A stretch of 64,000 nucleotides of DNA from Prosthecobacter debontii (GCA_945860295.1 CAMAQH010000002.1:1-64000), one strand, 5' to 3'; counted from the first letter of the stretch, positions 8,473 to 17,584 are shown. The notes: generated from the sequence alone by a model not told the origin. Translations and numbers: made by a program.

Positions 8473-9792
8473 ATGATCAGTGCTTTTAGTTTCTCTCCAC
8501 GCCGCAGCCTCGCCACGAGGTTTGTGGGGGTATTTGCGGCGTTTGTAGTGGTTGGGTCGTTGCTTCTGCTGGCTTGGTTACAGCTCCAACAACAGGCGGA
8601 GGAGGAGCGGGTGTTTCTGCGACTGGCACATACAGATGCGGATTTTGTGCAGCGGATGAATCTGCCACGCAGTGCGAAGCTGGCAGAGGATCTGCGGTTA
8701 CTCCTGCACATGGATATTTATTTCCGGGACGCAGAAGGCAACTTCGAACCCACGCTCGCAAATGATGCGCTGCATGTGCTGAAAAAGGCGCCGCGCAATG
8801 AGGTGCGCACTCTAGCTGGCGGGCAGCAGTGGCTCGTTTTGCGTTTGGATGCTCGTCATGATATGGTTTTCGTGCGGTTAGCACCAGAGGCGACTTTGAG
8901 CTTGTGGCATCCGGCGACTCGGAATGCGCTGCTGGCTTTCTGGCTGCTTTCTGCCGCGCTTGGCTGGGTGATCGCAGGTCAAGTCGTCCGGCCGGTGGCG
9001 CGGCTGACTCGTGGACTTGGCGGCCTCTTTGAATCCAAGTCGCATGTGCCTGCGGAAACTGCGCGCCGGGATGAGATCGGTGAGCTGGCGCGAGTGCTGA
9101 CGCAGGCACGGGATGGGCTGCTCGATGAGCGGGAGAAGCGTGCGCAGTCTGAGCGCATGGCCATGCTTGGGCGTGTGGCTACGGGCCTAGCGCATGAGAT
9201 TAAAAACCCGCTGGCCGCTATCCAACTGCACACGCAACTCATGGATGTGACGGCGCTGGATGCAGAGTCGGTGCAGTCGCTCCAGCATGTGCAGGCTGAG
9301 GCAAAGGTGATCGAGGGGTTGGTGAATCAATGGCTGTATCTCACACGCCCAGTGCCGCCAAAGATGCAGAGCTTGGATCTTGGTGAAGTGCTAGCCGAAA
9401 CGATAGAGACACTGCGAGCGCAGGCCGATCATGCTGGAGTTAATGTTCACGCAAATGCCACGCTCGGGCAGGCGCGGCTGCTGGGGGATCGGGCGCGGCT
9501 TCAGCAGGCGTTTAGAAATGTGATGCTCAATGCGATCCAAGCCATGCCGCGCGGCGGAGATCTCCGCATCGAGATCACACTTGGTGGCCTTCTTTTCCAA
9601 GACAGTGGCACAGGTTTTTCTGAGGCCGCGCTGGCTCATGGCGCTGATTTATTCTTCTCCGAAAAGGAGGGCGGCATGGGCGTCGGCCTGAATGTGGTGC
9701 AGGAGATCATTACTGCTCATGGTGGTTCGATCGTGCTCAAAAACCACCCAGACGGTGGCGCGGTGGTGGTGATTGAATTGCAAATGACCTGA
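8473..9792 (+). CDS. membrane sensor histidine kinase
   Basis: The 439-residue kinase has a first membrane segment at about residues 20-38, a periplasmic sensor region of about 105 residues without a recognised fold, a second segment at about 152-170, and a HAMP-like linker. The HisKA dimerisation helix has phospho-acceptor His241 in HEIKNPLAA. The HATPase_c domain shows an N box (Asn353 in MLNAIQAM), G1 DSGTG (377-381) and G2 GMGVGL (401-406). It should autophosphorylate and pass phosphate to Asp52 of the response regulator encoded 30 bases downstream. The kinase type resembles NtrB/ZraS-like partners of NtrC regulators. Confidence 0.93.
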   Translation: MISAFSFSPRRSLATRFVGVFAAFVVVGSLLLLAWLQLQQQAEEERVFLRLAHTDADFVQRMNLPRSAKLAEDLRLLLHMDIYFRDAEGNFEPTLANDALHVLKKAPRNEVRTLAGGQQWLVLRLDARHDMVFVRLAPEATLSLWHPATRNALLAFWLLSAALGWVIAGQVVRPVARLTRGLGGLFESKSHVPAETARRDEIGELARVLTQARDGLLDEREKRAQSERMAMLGRVATGLAHEIKNPLAAIQLHTQLMDVTALDAESVQSLQHVQAEAKVIEGLVNQWLYLTRPVPPKMQSLDLGEVLAETIETLRAQADHAGVNVHANATLGQARLLGDRARLQQAFRNVMLNAIQAMPRGGDLRIEITLGGLLFQDSGTGFSEAALAHGADLFFSEKEGGMGVGLNVVQEIITAHGGSIVLKNHPDGGAVVVIELQMT

Positions 9793-9822
9793 ACCATTCT
9801 TCATTCGTCTTTTTACCCCACC

Positions 9823-11139
9823 ATGTCTCGCGTCCTGATCATCGAAGACGAATACGCCCTAGCCGCTGCGCTCTCGACGGTGGTCCGTCGGCTGGGAGCG
9901 GAGCCAGTGGTCGCGGCATCAGGTCAGGGCGGGATTGAGAAAGCGAAGAAGCAACACTTTGATCTGGTGCTCCTAGACATAGGTCTGCCAGACATGAGCG
10001 GGCTGAAGGTTCTGGCCACTCTGCGTGCAGAGCCGGAGCCACCACCGATCCTGATCATCACGGCTCATGGCACACTGGAGAACGCGCTGGAGGCACGACG
10101 ACTTGGTGCGCATGACTATTTCTTGAAGCCTCTGAATCTGGCCGATATGCAGCCCTGTCTGCGTGCTCTTTTGCAACCCTTGCCGATGGAAAAGTCAGAC
10201 GTGCCCGTGAAGTCAGGCGCTGATCAGGCGCTGATGATTGGCGCTGCGCCAGGGATGCAGCGCTGCTTTGCCGTGATCGCCCAAGCCTGTGCGGCTGACG
10301 CGCCGGTGCTGCTCAGTGGGCCGCGTGGTTCTGGGAAGACGCTGGCGGCTCAGGTGATCCACCGAAACAGCGCAAAAGCCTCAGCGCCATGGGTGATTTT
10401 TCGTGCGGATGAGTGGCCGGAGGCAGAGATGGAAAAGGCGCTGATGCATGCATTTGAGGAGGCTCGTGGCAGTTCGCTGCTGATTGAAGAGATCGGCTCG
10501 CTGCCACTGCCACTGCAGGCACTAGTGTCGCGAATGATCACCGAAAGCGATCGGCGTGTACTCGCCACTTCATCGGCGATATTGGCGGAACTGATAACCG
10601 CGGGGCGCTTCCGTGAGGATCTGTATTATCAGCTAGCGGTGCTACAAGTATGCCTGCCTGCGCTTTCGGATCGTGTGGAGGACATTGCTGCTTTGGCCTG
10701 CTTTTTGTTGGGCCGCGCGGCTCCTCAGCGTGAATTAATTTTAGCTCCTGAGACGCTGCTATATCTAAAAGCCCATGCTTGGCCAGGCCATGTGCGTGAG
10801 CTGGGAGCGGCGATGCAGCACGCGGCGGCTGTATGCCCGAACTCACTCGTGCTGCCACGGCATCTGCCTGCGGCAGTCGCGGCATCAATCCAAGACGGCG
10901 CGAGCAATCACCTCGACGCCGCATTGAATCGCGCGCTGACGGCCTGGCTGGACATGCGCGTCACGGGTCCAGATGAAGCGCTGCCGGAATACGAGGCCCT
11001 GCTCGCTCAAGTCGAGAAGCAGATGCTGGCTAGCCTACTGGTGCGCTTTGATGACAAGCCCACGCGCTTAGCGGCTGCGCTGAAGATGAACCGCGCGACT
11101 CTGCGCCGGAAGTTGCGCGAGCTACTTGGTCGGGAATAA
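9823..11139 (+). CDS. NtrC-family response regulator lacking the GAFTGA loop
   Basis: This 438-residue protein has a receiver domain (acidic residues EDE near 8-10, phospho-acceptor Asp52, Lys102), an AAA+ domain and a C-terminal Fis-type helix-turn-helix (TRLAAALKMNRATLRRKLRE). Walker A is GPRGSGKT at 166-173. Walker B is LLIEEIGSLP at about 219, with Glu replacing the usual Asp. The segment GRFREDLYYQLAVLQVCLPAL matches sigma-54 activators. The stretch between Walker A and B is shortened and the GAFTGA sigma-54 contact motif is absent. The protein is therefore unlikely to open sigma-54 promoters, as in HupR- and TyrR-like exceptions. It forms an operon with the upstream kinase. Confidence 0.92.
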   Translation: MSRVLIIEDEYALAAALSTVVRRLGAEPVVAASGQGGIEKAKKQHFDLVLLDIGLPDMSGLKVLATLRAEPEPPPILIITAHGTLENALEARRLGAHDYFLKPLNLADMQPCLRALLQPLPMEKSDVPVKSGADQALMIGAAPGMQRCFAVIAQACAADAPVLLSGPRGSGKTLAAQVIHRNSAKASAPWVIFRADEWPEAEMEKALMHAFEEARGSSLLIEEIGSLPLPLQALVSRMITESDRRVLATSSAILAELITAGRFREDLYYQLAVLQVCLPALSDRVEDIAALACFLLGRAAPQRELILAPETLLYLKAHAWPGHVRELGAAMQHAAAVCPNSLVLPRHLPAAVAASIQDGASNHLDAALNRALTAWLDMRVTGPDEALPEYEALLAQVEKQMLASLLVRFDDKPTRLAAALKMNRATLRRKLRELLGRE

Positions 11140-11140
11140 A

Positions 11141-12007
11141 TCAGAGTCCGGGAGGTTTTTCAGAAACTCCTTTGCCGCCAACTTTGGGCTTTATGGCGGC
11201 GGGGGCAGAGGGGTCAAAGTACTCGCCGCCAGCAATCTCGAAGGTGCCTTTCACGGACTGAACCATCATGGGCCGATCACTGCCTTTCTGTCTATAATAG
11301 GCCATCTTTTTCAACACTCCATCCGGTGCGACGATGGCGTGGGCAAAGAGCTGCGGCTGCGCCATGAAGAGGACTTGCAGTTGATTCGTCGCATCGATGG
11401 CGATCTGGGGGTCATGAACCATGCTCAGCGGTCCGAGGCGGAAGGTGCGGAGTCGATCACTCGATTTGTCGTCGATGAGACGGAAGTAGAGGGACGTGCT
11501 ATCGACATCACGGAACACGGAGAGGCTGTATTTACGCGGCTTACCAGCATCTTTAAAACCAGCAGGCACACCGTAGCTTTGCTCCCAGAGAGGCTTGGCA
11601 TCGACGATGCTGAAACGTGTGCGGTTGCTGGCATAATAGTCGCCACTGGGCGCGTGCAAGACGCGCGCTGTGATGGCGTAATTGCCGACCTCTGAGGGTG
11701 CATACGCATCTGTCACGGTGACTTTGCGTGCGATGGTGCCACCAGGGGGGATTTGCACCAACTCGGCGCCAGACACGTCCATGGTCGTGAGTTGCTGACC
11801 TTCGCTGGTGGTCATTTCAAAGGAAAGCCACTCGGCCCGGCCTGGCCCACCGAGCACGGCTTCGGCACCGGTGCGGTTGGTGATGGTGACGGTGGCGTCG
11901 ATGGCTTCCAGTGCCATGAAATTTGGACGCGGGAGTTTCATCGTAACATCAAACTGCGCGTGAGCAGAGATGACGCTGAATGTGAGGAGACAGAGAAGGA
12001 GACGCAT
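11141..12007 (-). CDS. secreted protein of unknown function
   Basis: The 288-residue protein begins with a signal peptide (MRLLLCLLTFSVISAHAQ) and is probably periplasmic or exported. The N-terminal 100 residues look like an immunoglobulin-like beta domain (phrases such as NFMALEAIDATVTITNRTG and YAPSEVGNYAITARV). The second half is a beta-rich region of unknown fold with a proline/lysine tail. I do not recognise a family. It converges on the response regulator gene, with only one base between the stops. Confidence 0.75.
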   Translation of the reverse strand: MRLLLCLLTFSVISAHAQFDVTMKLPRPNFMALEAIDATVTITNRTGAEAVLGGPGRAEWLSFEMTTSEGQQLTTMDVSGAELVQIPPGGTIARKVTVTDAYAPSEVGNYAITARVLHAPSGDYYASNRTRFSIVDAKPLWEQSYGVPAGFKDAGKPRKYSLSVFRDVDSTSLYFRLIDDKSSDRLRTFRLGPLSMVHDPQIAIDATNQLQVLFMAQPQLFAHAIVAPDGVLKKMAYYRQKGSDRPMMVQSVKGTFEIAGGEYFDPSAPAAIKPKVGGKGVSEKPPGL

Positions 12008-12079
12008 GTCGGGGGGCGGCGATGATTGAATCTGGAAACTTGATGAAAGGAAACTCCAAAATGAGCTTTCGATGAAGAA

Positions 12080-12265
12080 TCAATCGCCAAGCCCGTAGGC
12101 GTTGCCGATGACCTCGCCATCACACTCCTCGAAACTGATGCGCATGGGGCGGCAGCAGACCTCGCAATCGTAGTCCACATCACTGGGCACTTCGTCGATG
12201 AAAGGGGCGGGCACCTCGAACTCTTCAAAGCAGGTGGGGCAGGTAACTGGAGTCGTGTTGCTCAT
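12080..12265 (-). CDS. CPXCG-motif cysteine-rich protein
   Basis: This 61-residue acidic protein has two cysteine pairs, CPTC near residue 9 and CEVCCRP near residue 35, that would bind one zinc. The pattern VTCPTCFEEFEV and DCEVCCRPM matches the small CPXCG (Cys_rich_CPXG) family, which is widespread and of unknown function. Its start overlaps the stop of a 57-codon frame upstream in an ATGA arrangement, which suggests translational coupling. Confidence 0.85.
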   Translation of the reverse strand: MSNTTPVTCPTCFEEFEVPAPFIDEVPSDVDYDCEVCCRPMRISFEECDGEVIGNAYGLGD

Positions 12266-12435
12266 GCGTGTGCTCGGGCTAGGCGCTGTCTGCGTCGCTT
12301 GACGACTTGCTTGATCATCTGCGAGAGTTCTAGAGACGTCGGATAAGTCAGTTGAGCCCAGCCGGAAACGCTATCCGAAGCCGTAGGCGTGCGCGGAATA
12401 GGCGTGCACTTGGCAAAGGAAAAAAGGCGTATCAT
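12262..12435 (-). CDS. small basic protein, possibly coupled to the CPXCG gene
   Basis: A 57-residue frame begins at the ATG at 12435 (MIRLFSFAKCTPIP) and ends with the arginine-rich VVKRRRQRLARAHA. Its TGA overlaps the ATG of the downstream zinc-protein gene by the sequence ATGA, an arrangement common among real gene pairs in this window. I recognise no family and see no strong ribosome binding site. It may be a genuine small protein or only the tail of a leader. Confidence 0.4.
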   Translation of the reverse strand: MIRLFSFAKCTPIPRTPTASDSVSGWAQLTYPTSLELSQMIKQVVKRRRQRLARAHA

Positions 12436-12536
12436 GGGCAGGGGTAAGGGGCGTCTAGGAAGGAGATGTGACTCTCCCAGAGCCTAGAATCTCCGCAAGT
12501 GTTCTCTTGGGATTCGAGAGACGCTTCAGACTCGCT

Positions 12537-14102
12537 TCACAGCACAGCGCTGACCTTTTCACGCACCGGCATAGACTCCATCACAGGCACCGCTTTCGCA
12601 CGGCTAAAGATCGTGCGCAGCTCGGCGACGAGCCAGAGACGAATTCCCCAGCGCAGAAAGCGGAAGGCCGTTAAATTTGGCGTGTAGCTTTGGCCCAGAG
12701 TCAGGTCCATGCCGTTGTTCCAAGCGCCATAGGTGCCTTTGGCCAGACGCTTCTTCGCCATCGCATGGAGGCGGCGATTGTAGAGGGCCATGAACTTCGC
12801 AAAAAGGTTTCCCATCGGCCCGTCATAGGGCAGCAGCGGCCACTCCGTATCTGGGGTTTCATAAACCAGACGCACAGGACCGACAAAGTAAGTGCCGATA
12901 TCCATGATGAACGAAATGCGCACCAGTTCGGCATCCCCCAAGTACTCATACTTGCCTTTGTAGAGGCTCTCAAACCACAGGCGGTAACTGCGCTTGTACG
13001 CGCCTTTGAGATACTCAGCGGTGGCGCTCACATCTTCCCCCATGTGGGCACGCTTGATCATTTTTGTGACGGCACAAACCGTGTGCCCGCAGTAGTCCAA
13101 GCCCTGGCTATAGAGCGGGTCGATGAAGCCCGCCGCATCTCCCACCATGGCCCAGCGATTCCCCGCCATCTGCTCTGTGTAGTAGGGCAGACCTTTGTAA
13201 TAAAATGTGTCGCCTTCGATCGGTTCGGCCTCTTCAAACATGAGCCGCCCGACGGGGTGAGCCATGACATGCGCGTGCATGCGTGACGTGAGTGATGGCC
13301 CCTCTGGCAAGGTGAAAACGCTACGATCCCAAACGATGCCGACACTAAAGTCACCGTTTGAAAGTGGGATGATCCACACCCACCAACCGCGACCCATGAG
13401 ATGATTCGTGGCACTGCTGCGTGAGGCTTTGACATTCTGCATGAGCACCGGATGCCGCTTGCGGCTTTTGTGGCTGTCGAGCGTGTTCACTTTGCGATAG
13501 CGGCACCAGATGGACGAGGTGGGATGCTCATCTCCGAGCTGGCGGTATAAGCCCAGCTTCTTTGACAAAACGGCAGCACGCCCAGAGCCATCGATGACCC
13601 AGCGTGCTGTGAAGGTTTTGCTTTCGCCTGCAGCGGTGGTCAGGCTGACGCAGTGGTTTTCATCTGCCTCAGCTAGAGTAATCTCGCGGATCGTCGCCGG
13701 TCTCAGCAGCTCAGCACCCGCCTCGACAGCGAGATCGAGCACATGTTGATCAAGGAGAGCGCGATCGAGTTGATAGGTCGGCAGGCGGCTTTGAAACTTC
13801 GGCCCCAACTCGGTGCAGTCCTCCACCGTGTCGTCAGGCTTTTTGCAGAACCACATCCGCAGCCCATGCTTCTGGTAATGATGCGCGTTGAGGTAATTTC
13901 CCAGATGCAGGACACGAGTCAGAAAGCAGGCGCCGACTTCAGAAGTGCTCTCACCGACCTTGCGGTCAAACTCCGTCGTGCGCTCCACCACGAGCACCTT
14001 CAGGTCAGGCGTATCACGTTTCAACAGCAGCGCTGAAGAGGCAGCGCTGAAGGCACCGCCGATGATAATCACATCGTAGTCTGTAGGAGATGGGTCTTTC
14101 AT
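12537..14102 (-). CDS. FAD-dependent oxidoreductase, flavin halogenase-like
   Basis: The 521-residue flavoprotein has the dinucleotide motif VIIIGGAFSA at 12-20, where the usual second and third glycines are altered, and a GESTSEVG motif near 50. A lysine at residue 78 may align with the catalytic lysine of tryptophan halogenases. It also has WVWIIP at 241-246, which fits the WxWxIP halogenase signature, and a second FAD motif, VGDAAGFIDP. The relatives I recall are halogenase-like oxidoreductases near aryl polyene and pigment clusters, which may act as desaturases or hydroxylases. It is divergent from an acyltransferase/deacetylase pair. Halogenation itself is not proven by these motifs. Confidence 0.82.
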   Translation of the reverse strand: MKDPSPTDYDVIIIGGAFSAASSALLLKRDTPDLKVLVVERTTEFDRKVGESTSEVGACFLTRVLHLGNYLNAHHYQKHGLRMWFCKKPDDTVEDCTELGPKFQSRLPTYQLDRALLDQHVLDLAVEAGAELLRPATIREITLAEADENHCVSLTTAAGESKTFTARWVIDGSGRAAVLSKKLGLYRQLGDEHPTSSIWCRYRKVNTLDSHKSRKRHPVLMQNVKASRSSATNHLMGRGWWVWIIPLSNGDFSVGIVWDRSVFTLPEGPSLTSRMHAHVMAHPVGRLMFEEAEPIEGDTFYYKGLPYYTEQMAGNRWAMVGDAAGFIDPLYSQGLDYCGHTVCAVTKMIKRAHMGEDVSATAEYLKGAYKRSYRLWFESLYKGKYEYLGDAELVRISFIMDIGTYFVGPVRLVYETPDTEWPLLPYDGPMGNLFAKFMALYNRRLHAMAKKRLAKGTYGAWNNGMDLTLGQSYTPNLTAFRFLRWGIRLWLVAELRTIFSRAKAVPVMESMPVREKVSAVL

Positions 14103-14261
14103 GTTTTGACTAGTCTTCTTGTCTGGGCAAAGGTTTTAATAGAGGGCGTCTCAAGCAAGAGATAAAAGCTCTGACCGCCATGCTGCTGAGCGCCGCCGAT
14201 TATCGCTGAAGAAACCGCTAAACCCCTAGCTACGCAAGTTCCGCCTCCACAGAACGCGGGT

Positions 14262-15140
14262 TTGCATGGGGCTTTTTGGACGCAGCAACTTCTGCGCGTG
14301 ATGCGATTCACACCGACCTGGATCGCCTTGATCATGGTCCGCCCGATCACCCTGCTGGTCTATCTGCTGGCAGGCCCACAGCGCGCGGCGGTAAAGGGAA
14401 ATCTCACCGCCCTCAAGCCCAGCTTTGGCCCACTGCGCCGCTGGTGGGCGGGCTACCAGGTGTTTCTTGAGTTTGCGCTCACTTATTTGGACCGCCTCTG
14501 GCACATGCATTTCCGCCGAGAGGTGACCTGGGACATCCCGTACGTCGAGCACTTCGATGCCCTGCGTGCAATTCCGGGAGGTGTCTTAATTTTTACGATT
14601 CACAGCGGGAATTACGACGTAGGCGCGACTTTGTTCACCACGAAACTAGGCCGCGCTCTACATACGGTCCGCGCGCCCGAGAAATCGAAGGACATGCAAT
14701 TGCTGCGTGAGGCTGAGCTACGCCGCACAGAGCAGGAGAATCCGCTGCTCCGCGTGCATTACAGCATCGCCGACAGTCACCTCGGGCTGGAGCTCTGCCG
14801 CGTCCTCAGGGCAGGAGAAGTCGTAGCCGTGCAAGGGGACCGCGTGATCACCGGTGTGTCTCCCGTCGCCATCAGTCACGCTGGCTGCACCTATAAGATA
14901 CCGCGTGGCCCACTGGTGCTGGCAGAGATCTCCAGCGCACCTTGCATCCCGATCTTTCTGGAGCGCCTCGGCTGTCTCAAATATCGCATTCATATCGGCG
15001 ACTGCTTTTACGATGGTCGCACCAAAATACGCGCGGATGATCTTGGCAAAATCTGGATTCCCATCATGCACGACTACATCCAGCAGCACTGGGACCAATG
15101 GTTCGTCTTTGAGCCACTCGTCACCCCGAAGTCCGCATGA
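14262..15140 (+). CDS. LpxL/HtrB-type lysophospholipid acyltransferase
   Basis: This 292-residue membrane-bound acyltransferase shows the HX4D catalytic motif in TIHSGNYD (His114, Asp119) and a second block with VAVQGDRVITG, as in the lipid A acyltransferase superfamily. An N-terminal hydrophobic helix (residues about 19-38) anchors it in the inner membrane. The start is uncertain. A TTG at 14262 gives the quoted length, and the frame is open upstream to 14190 without an ATG, so a shorter form from the ATG at residue 14 is also possible. It overlaps the deacetylase start by ATGA. The pair may build a lipid-linked product with the divergent flavoprotein. Confidence 0.8.
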   Translation: MHGAFWTQQLLRVMRFTPTWIALIMVRPITLLVYLLAGPQRAAVKGNLTALKPSFGPLRRWWAGYQVFLEFALTYLDRLWHMHFRREVTWDIPYVEHFDALRAIPGGVLIFTIHSGNYDVGATLFTTKLGRALHTVRAPEKSKDMQLLREAELRRTEQENPLLRVHYSIADSHLGLELCRVLRAGEVVAVQGDRVITGVSPVAISHAGCTYKIPRGPLVLAEISSAPCIPIFLERLGCLKYRIHIGDCFYDGRTKIRADDLGKIWIPIMHDYIQQHWDQWFVFEPLVTPKSA

Positions 15141-15916
15141 TCCCGCCGCCACCAGACACCTGCCAGCAGCAGAGCCGCACGCGATTGATGCTGAGTCTGC
15201 TTCCAGGCGTCGCCTGCCTGCTGCTACTCAGCACCGGGCACTGGCAAATTGTTGCCGTCATTTTTTGCCTGACCTTTTTGATCATTGTTATCGGCACACT
15301 CATTCCACGCTGCACGTTGTTTGGCCCGCTCGTCAGCACCCTGCCAGATGACAGCGTCTGCCTCACCATCGACGACGGCCCTGATCCTGATACCACCCCG
15401 CGCTTGCTCGATGTGCTTGATCTGCATCAGGCAAAAGCCCTGTTCTTCCTCATCGGCGACCGCGCCGCGCGCCACCCCGAACTCGTCCGTGAAATCGCAC
15501 GTCGCGGTCACGGCATCGGCAATCATTCGCAGACGCACCCCGCCGCCAGCTTTTGGTTCCTGCACCCCCAGCGCATGTGGGCAGAGGTCGCCGGCTGCCA
15601 GCAAACACTCACCCCTATTCTAGGCCACGCCCCAGCATGGTTTCGTCCGCCAGCGGGCCATCATAATCTCTTCTTGCACCCACCCCTGCACGCCCTTGGA
15701 CTGACCATGATGATCTGGAATTGTCGTGGCTTCGATACCGTGGAAAGTGATGTTTCACTCATTCTAAAACGTATCGGCAAAACCATGCAGCCAAGGTCAA
15801 TCATCCTGCTTCATGATCTCACACCTGCGTGTGTTGAAGTTCTCGAAGGAACGCTCATTTTGATCCGCGAACGCGGCTACCGCATTAGCCTTCCTGCGGT
15901 TCCTTCAGTGATCTGA
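15137..15916 (+). CDS. membrane-anchored polysaccharide deacetylase
   Basis: The 259-residue protein has two N-terminal hydrophobic helices (about 18-32 and 37-55) followed by a NodB-type carbohydrate esterase domain. Motif 1 is TIDDGPD at 77-83 (Asp79 base, Asp80 metal ligand), motif 2 is HSQTH (His130, His134), motif 3 is RPPAGHHN, and the C-terminal LLHD is present. It would remove N- or O-acetyl groups from a glycan or glycolipid at the membrane, using zinc. Its ATG overlaps the acyltransferase stop, so the two are probably one functional unit. Confidence 0.87.
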   Translation: MIPPPPDTCQQQSRTRLMLSLLPGVACLLLLSTGHWQIVAVIFCLTFLIIVIGTLIPRCTLFGPLVSTLPDDSVCLTIDDGPDPDTTPRLLDVLDLHQAKALFFLIGDRAARHPELVREIARRGHGIGNHSQTHPAASFWFLHPQRMWAEVAGCQQTLTPILGHAPAWFRPPAGHHNLFLHPPLHALGLTMMIWNCRGFDTVESDVSLILKRIGKTMQPRSIILLHDLTPACVEVLEGTLILIRERGYRISLPAVPSVI

Positions 15917-15978
15917 GCACTCACCGCCTTTTCAATGGCACACCTGAGCATCGCCGCTACAATCGCGCTCCCTCCCGC

Positions 15979-16956
15979 ATGGTCCGACTCATCACATCAC
16001 AAGGCCAGCTCATCGACTGGAACGACGAAAAAATCCGTCCCTTCCCGGACAATCTCGTTTATCTCGACCTGCTGAACCCCTCACGCTCCGAAGAGCTGGA
16101 GGCCGAAAGCTGGCTCGAATACTCCCTGCCAACGCGTGAAGAAATGCAGGAGATCGAAGAGTCCAGCCGACTCTACATGGAGAAAGGCGCGCTCTACATG
16201 ACCGCGTGGATTCCGGTCGGACTCGACACGCCCTATCCAGATACCACGGCCATCTCGTTCGTACTCGCCCAGGACTGTCTCACCACTGTCCGCTATGCCG
16301 ACCCCATGGCCTTTCGGGTGCTGGCCGATCAAGTGAAAAAACACTGCACCTGCCCCATGTCGAGCGACGCGGTTTTTCTCCAGCTCTGTGAGTTGATCGT
16401 CGCCCGCATTGCGGATGCCTTGCAGACCGTCGAATCTGATTTGAAAAAAGTCGGTCGTGATGTCTTCCGCCTCGATCCACATCGCGCTAATGCCGCTGTG
16501 GAAAAAGATCTGGCGGATGTTGTTAAAACGCTCGGTCGCCGCAGCGCTCTCGTCGCCAATCTGCGTGAAAGCTTGCTCAGCGTGAACCGCATGTTGCAGT
16601 TCTTCCTCAACAACGCTGCCACCTGGATGCGAGGTGATCTGGCCGCCCAATTTCGAAGCGTCATGCGTGACGTCAAGTCACTCGATGACTACACGAATCA
16701 GCAGACTCAGGAGATGACATTTCTGCTCGAATCCACGCTTGGCCTCATCAACATCCAGCAGAATCAGATCATCAAGATCTTCACCATCGCCAGCGTGCTG
16801 TTCATGCCGCCGACACTCATCGCCAGCATCTACGGCATGAACTTCGAGCACATGCCTGAGCTGAAGCAGCCCTGGGCCTATCCGCTAGTCATCTGCGTTC
16901 TTGTCATCTCCGCCCTCATCCCCATCTGGTGGTTCAAGCGCAAGAAGCTACTCTAA
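15979..16956 (+). CDS. corA: CorA-family magnesium/cobalt transporter
   Basis: The 325-residue protein has a large cytoplasmic alpha/beta-helical funnel domain and two C-terminal membrane helices. The defining GMN motif at the pore mouth is at residues 286-288 (IYGMNFEHMPEL). It ends with the basic cluster FKRKKLL on the cytoplasmic side. CorA pentamers mediate Mg2+ uptake and are gated by internal Mg2+; some homologues carry Co2+, Ni2+ or Zn2+. The gene is transcribed alone and converges with the TPR protein gene, 7 bases away. Confidence 0.93.
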   Translation: MVRLITSQGQLIDWNDEKIRPFPDNLVYLDLLNPSRSEELEAESWLEYSLPTREEMQEIEESSRLYMEKGALYMTAWIPVGLDTPYPDTTAISFVLAQDCLTTVRYADPMAFRVLADQVKKHCTCPMSSDAVFLQLCELIVARIADALQTVESDLKKVGRDVFRLDPHRANAAVEKDLADVVKTLGRRSALVANLRESLLSVNRMLQFFLNNAATWMRGDLAAQFRSVMRDVKSLDDYTNQQTQEMTFLLESTLGLINIQQNQIIKIFTIASVLFMPPTLIASIYGMNFEHMPELKQPWAYPLVICVLVISALIPIWWFKRKKLL

Positions 16957-16963
16957 ACACCGA

Positions 16964-17584
16964 TCACCAGCCGCGCACTTTCACATGCACCTGGGCGCAC
17001 TTGCCCATGTAGTGATCCATCCGATAATCTTTGGCTGCTTTGAGCATGTGCTCCTTGGCCTTCGCGGCATCACCGAGCGCTTCAAAGTAGAGGCCTAGAT
17101 AGAGGTGCGCATAGCAGCGGTGATCCTTCAAGGAATCGCCTTCGCCAGACTCAGCCGCTTTGAGCACATCTTCGACCGTGCCTTTACCAGCAAAGAGTTC
17201 ATGCACCTGCTTCATCGGCACGCGTGTGTCGCCTTCGATGGGAATCAGCGCCTTTCGCGCCGCCTCCACACTCTCGGCGCGTGCCACGCAGATGAAGTGC
17301 CACGCCGCATTTTCTACATCCGCCGTGTTCACCGTTTGATGCGTTTCAAACTGCTCACGCCCGGCTTTGTAGTCGCCCGCATAGTAAAGTGACAGCCCGC
17401 GCTGCCAGAGCTGCGGCTTCGACTCTGGGGCGATTGCGATCAGCTTATCAAAAGCCGCCACCGACTCTTTCGGCTTCGCCTCGTAGAAAGCCTGCACGCC
17501 TTCGCGAAAGAGTTGGTTCGGATTCACAGCTTCCTGCGCGGAAGCAGTGAGGGTGATCAAGGCAAGGGCGAGGAGCAGTCTCAT
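16964..17584 (-). CDS. secreted TPR-repeat protein
   Basis: This 206-residue protein has a signal peptide (MRLLLALALITLTASAQ) followed by tetratricopeptide-like helices. Repeats include NQLFREGVQAFYEAKPKESV, a second at PQLWQRGLSLYYAGDYKAG, and a C-terminal one at AHLYLGLYFEALGDAAKAKE. It likely acts as a periplasmic protein-interaction module. The ATG overlaps the stop of the double thioredoxin-fold gene upstream (ATGA), so the two proteins are likely made together. Confidence 0.82.
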   Translation of the reverse strand: MRLLLALALITLTASAQEAVNPNQLFREGVQAFYEAKPKESVAAFDKLIAIAPESKPQLWQRGLSLYYAGDYKAGREQFETHQTVNTADVENAAWHFICVARAESVEAARKALIPIEGDTRVPMKQVHELFAGKGTVEDVLKAAESGEGDSLKDHRCYAHLYLGLYFEALGDAAKAKEHMLKAAKDYRMDHYMGKCAQVHVKVRGW

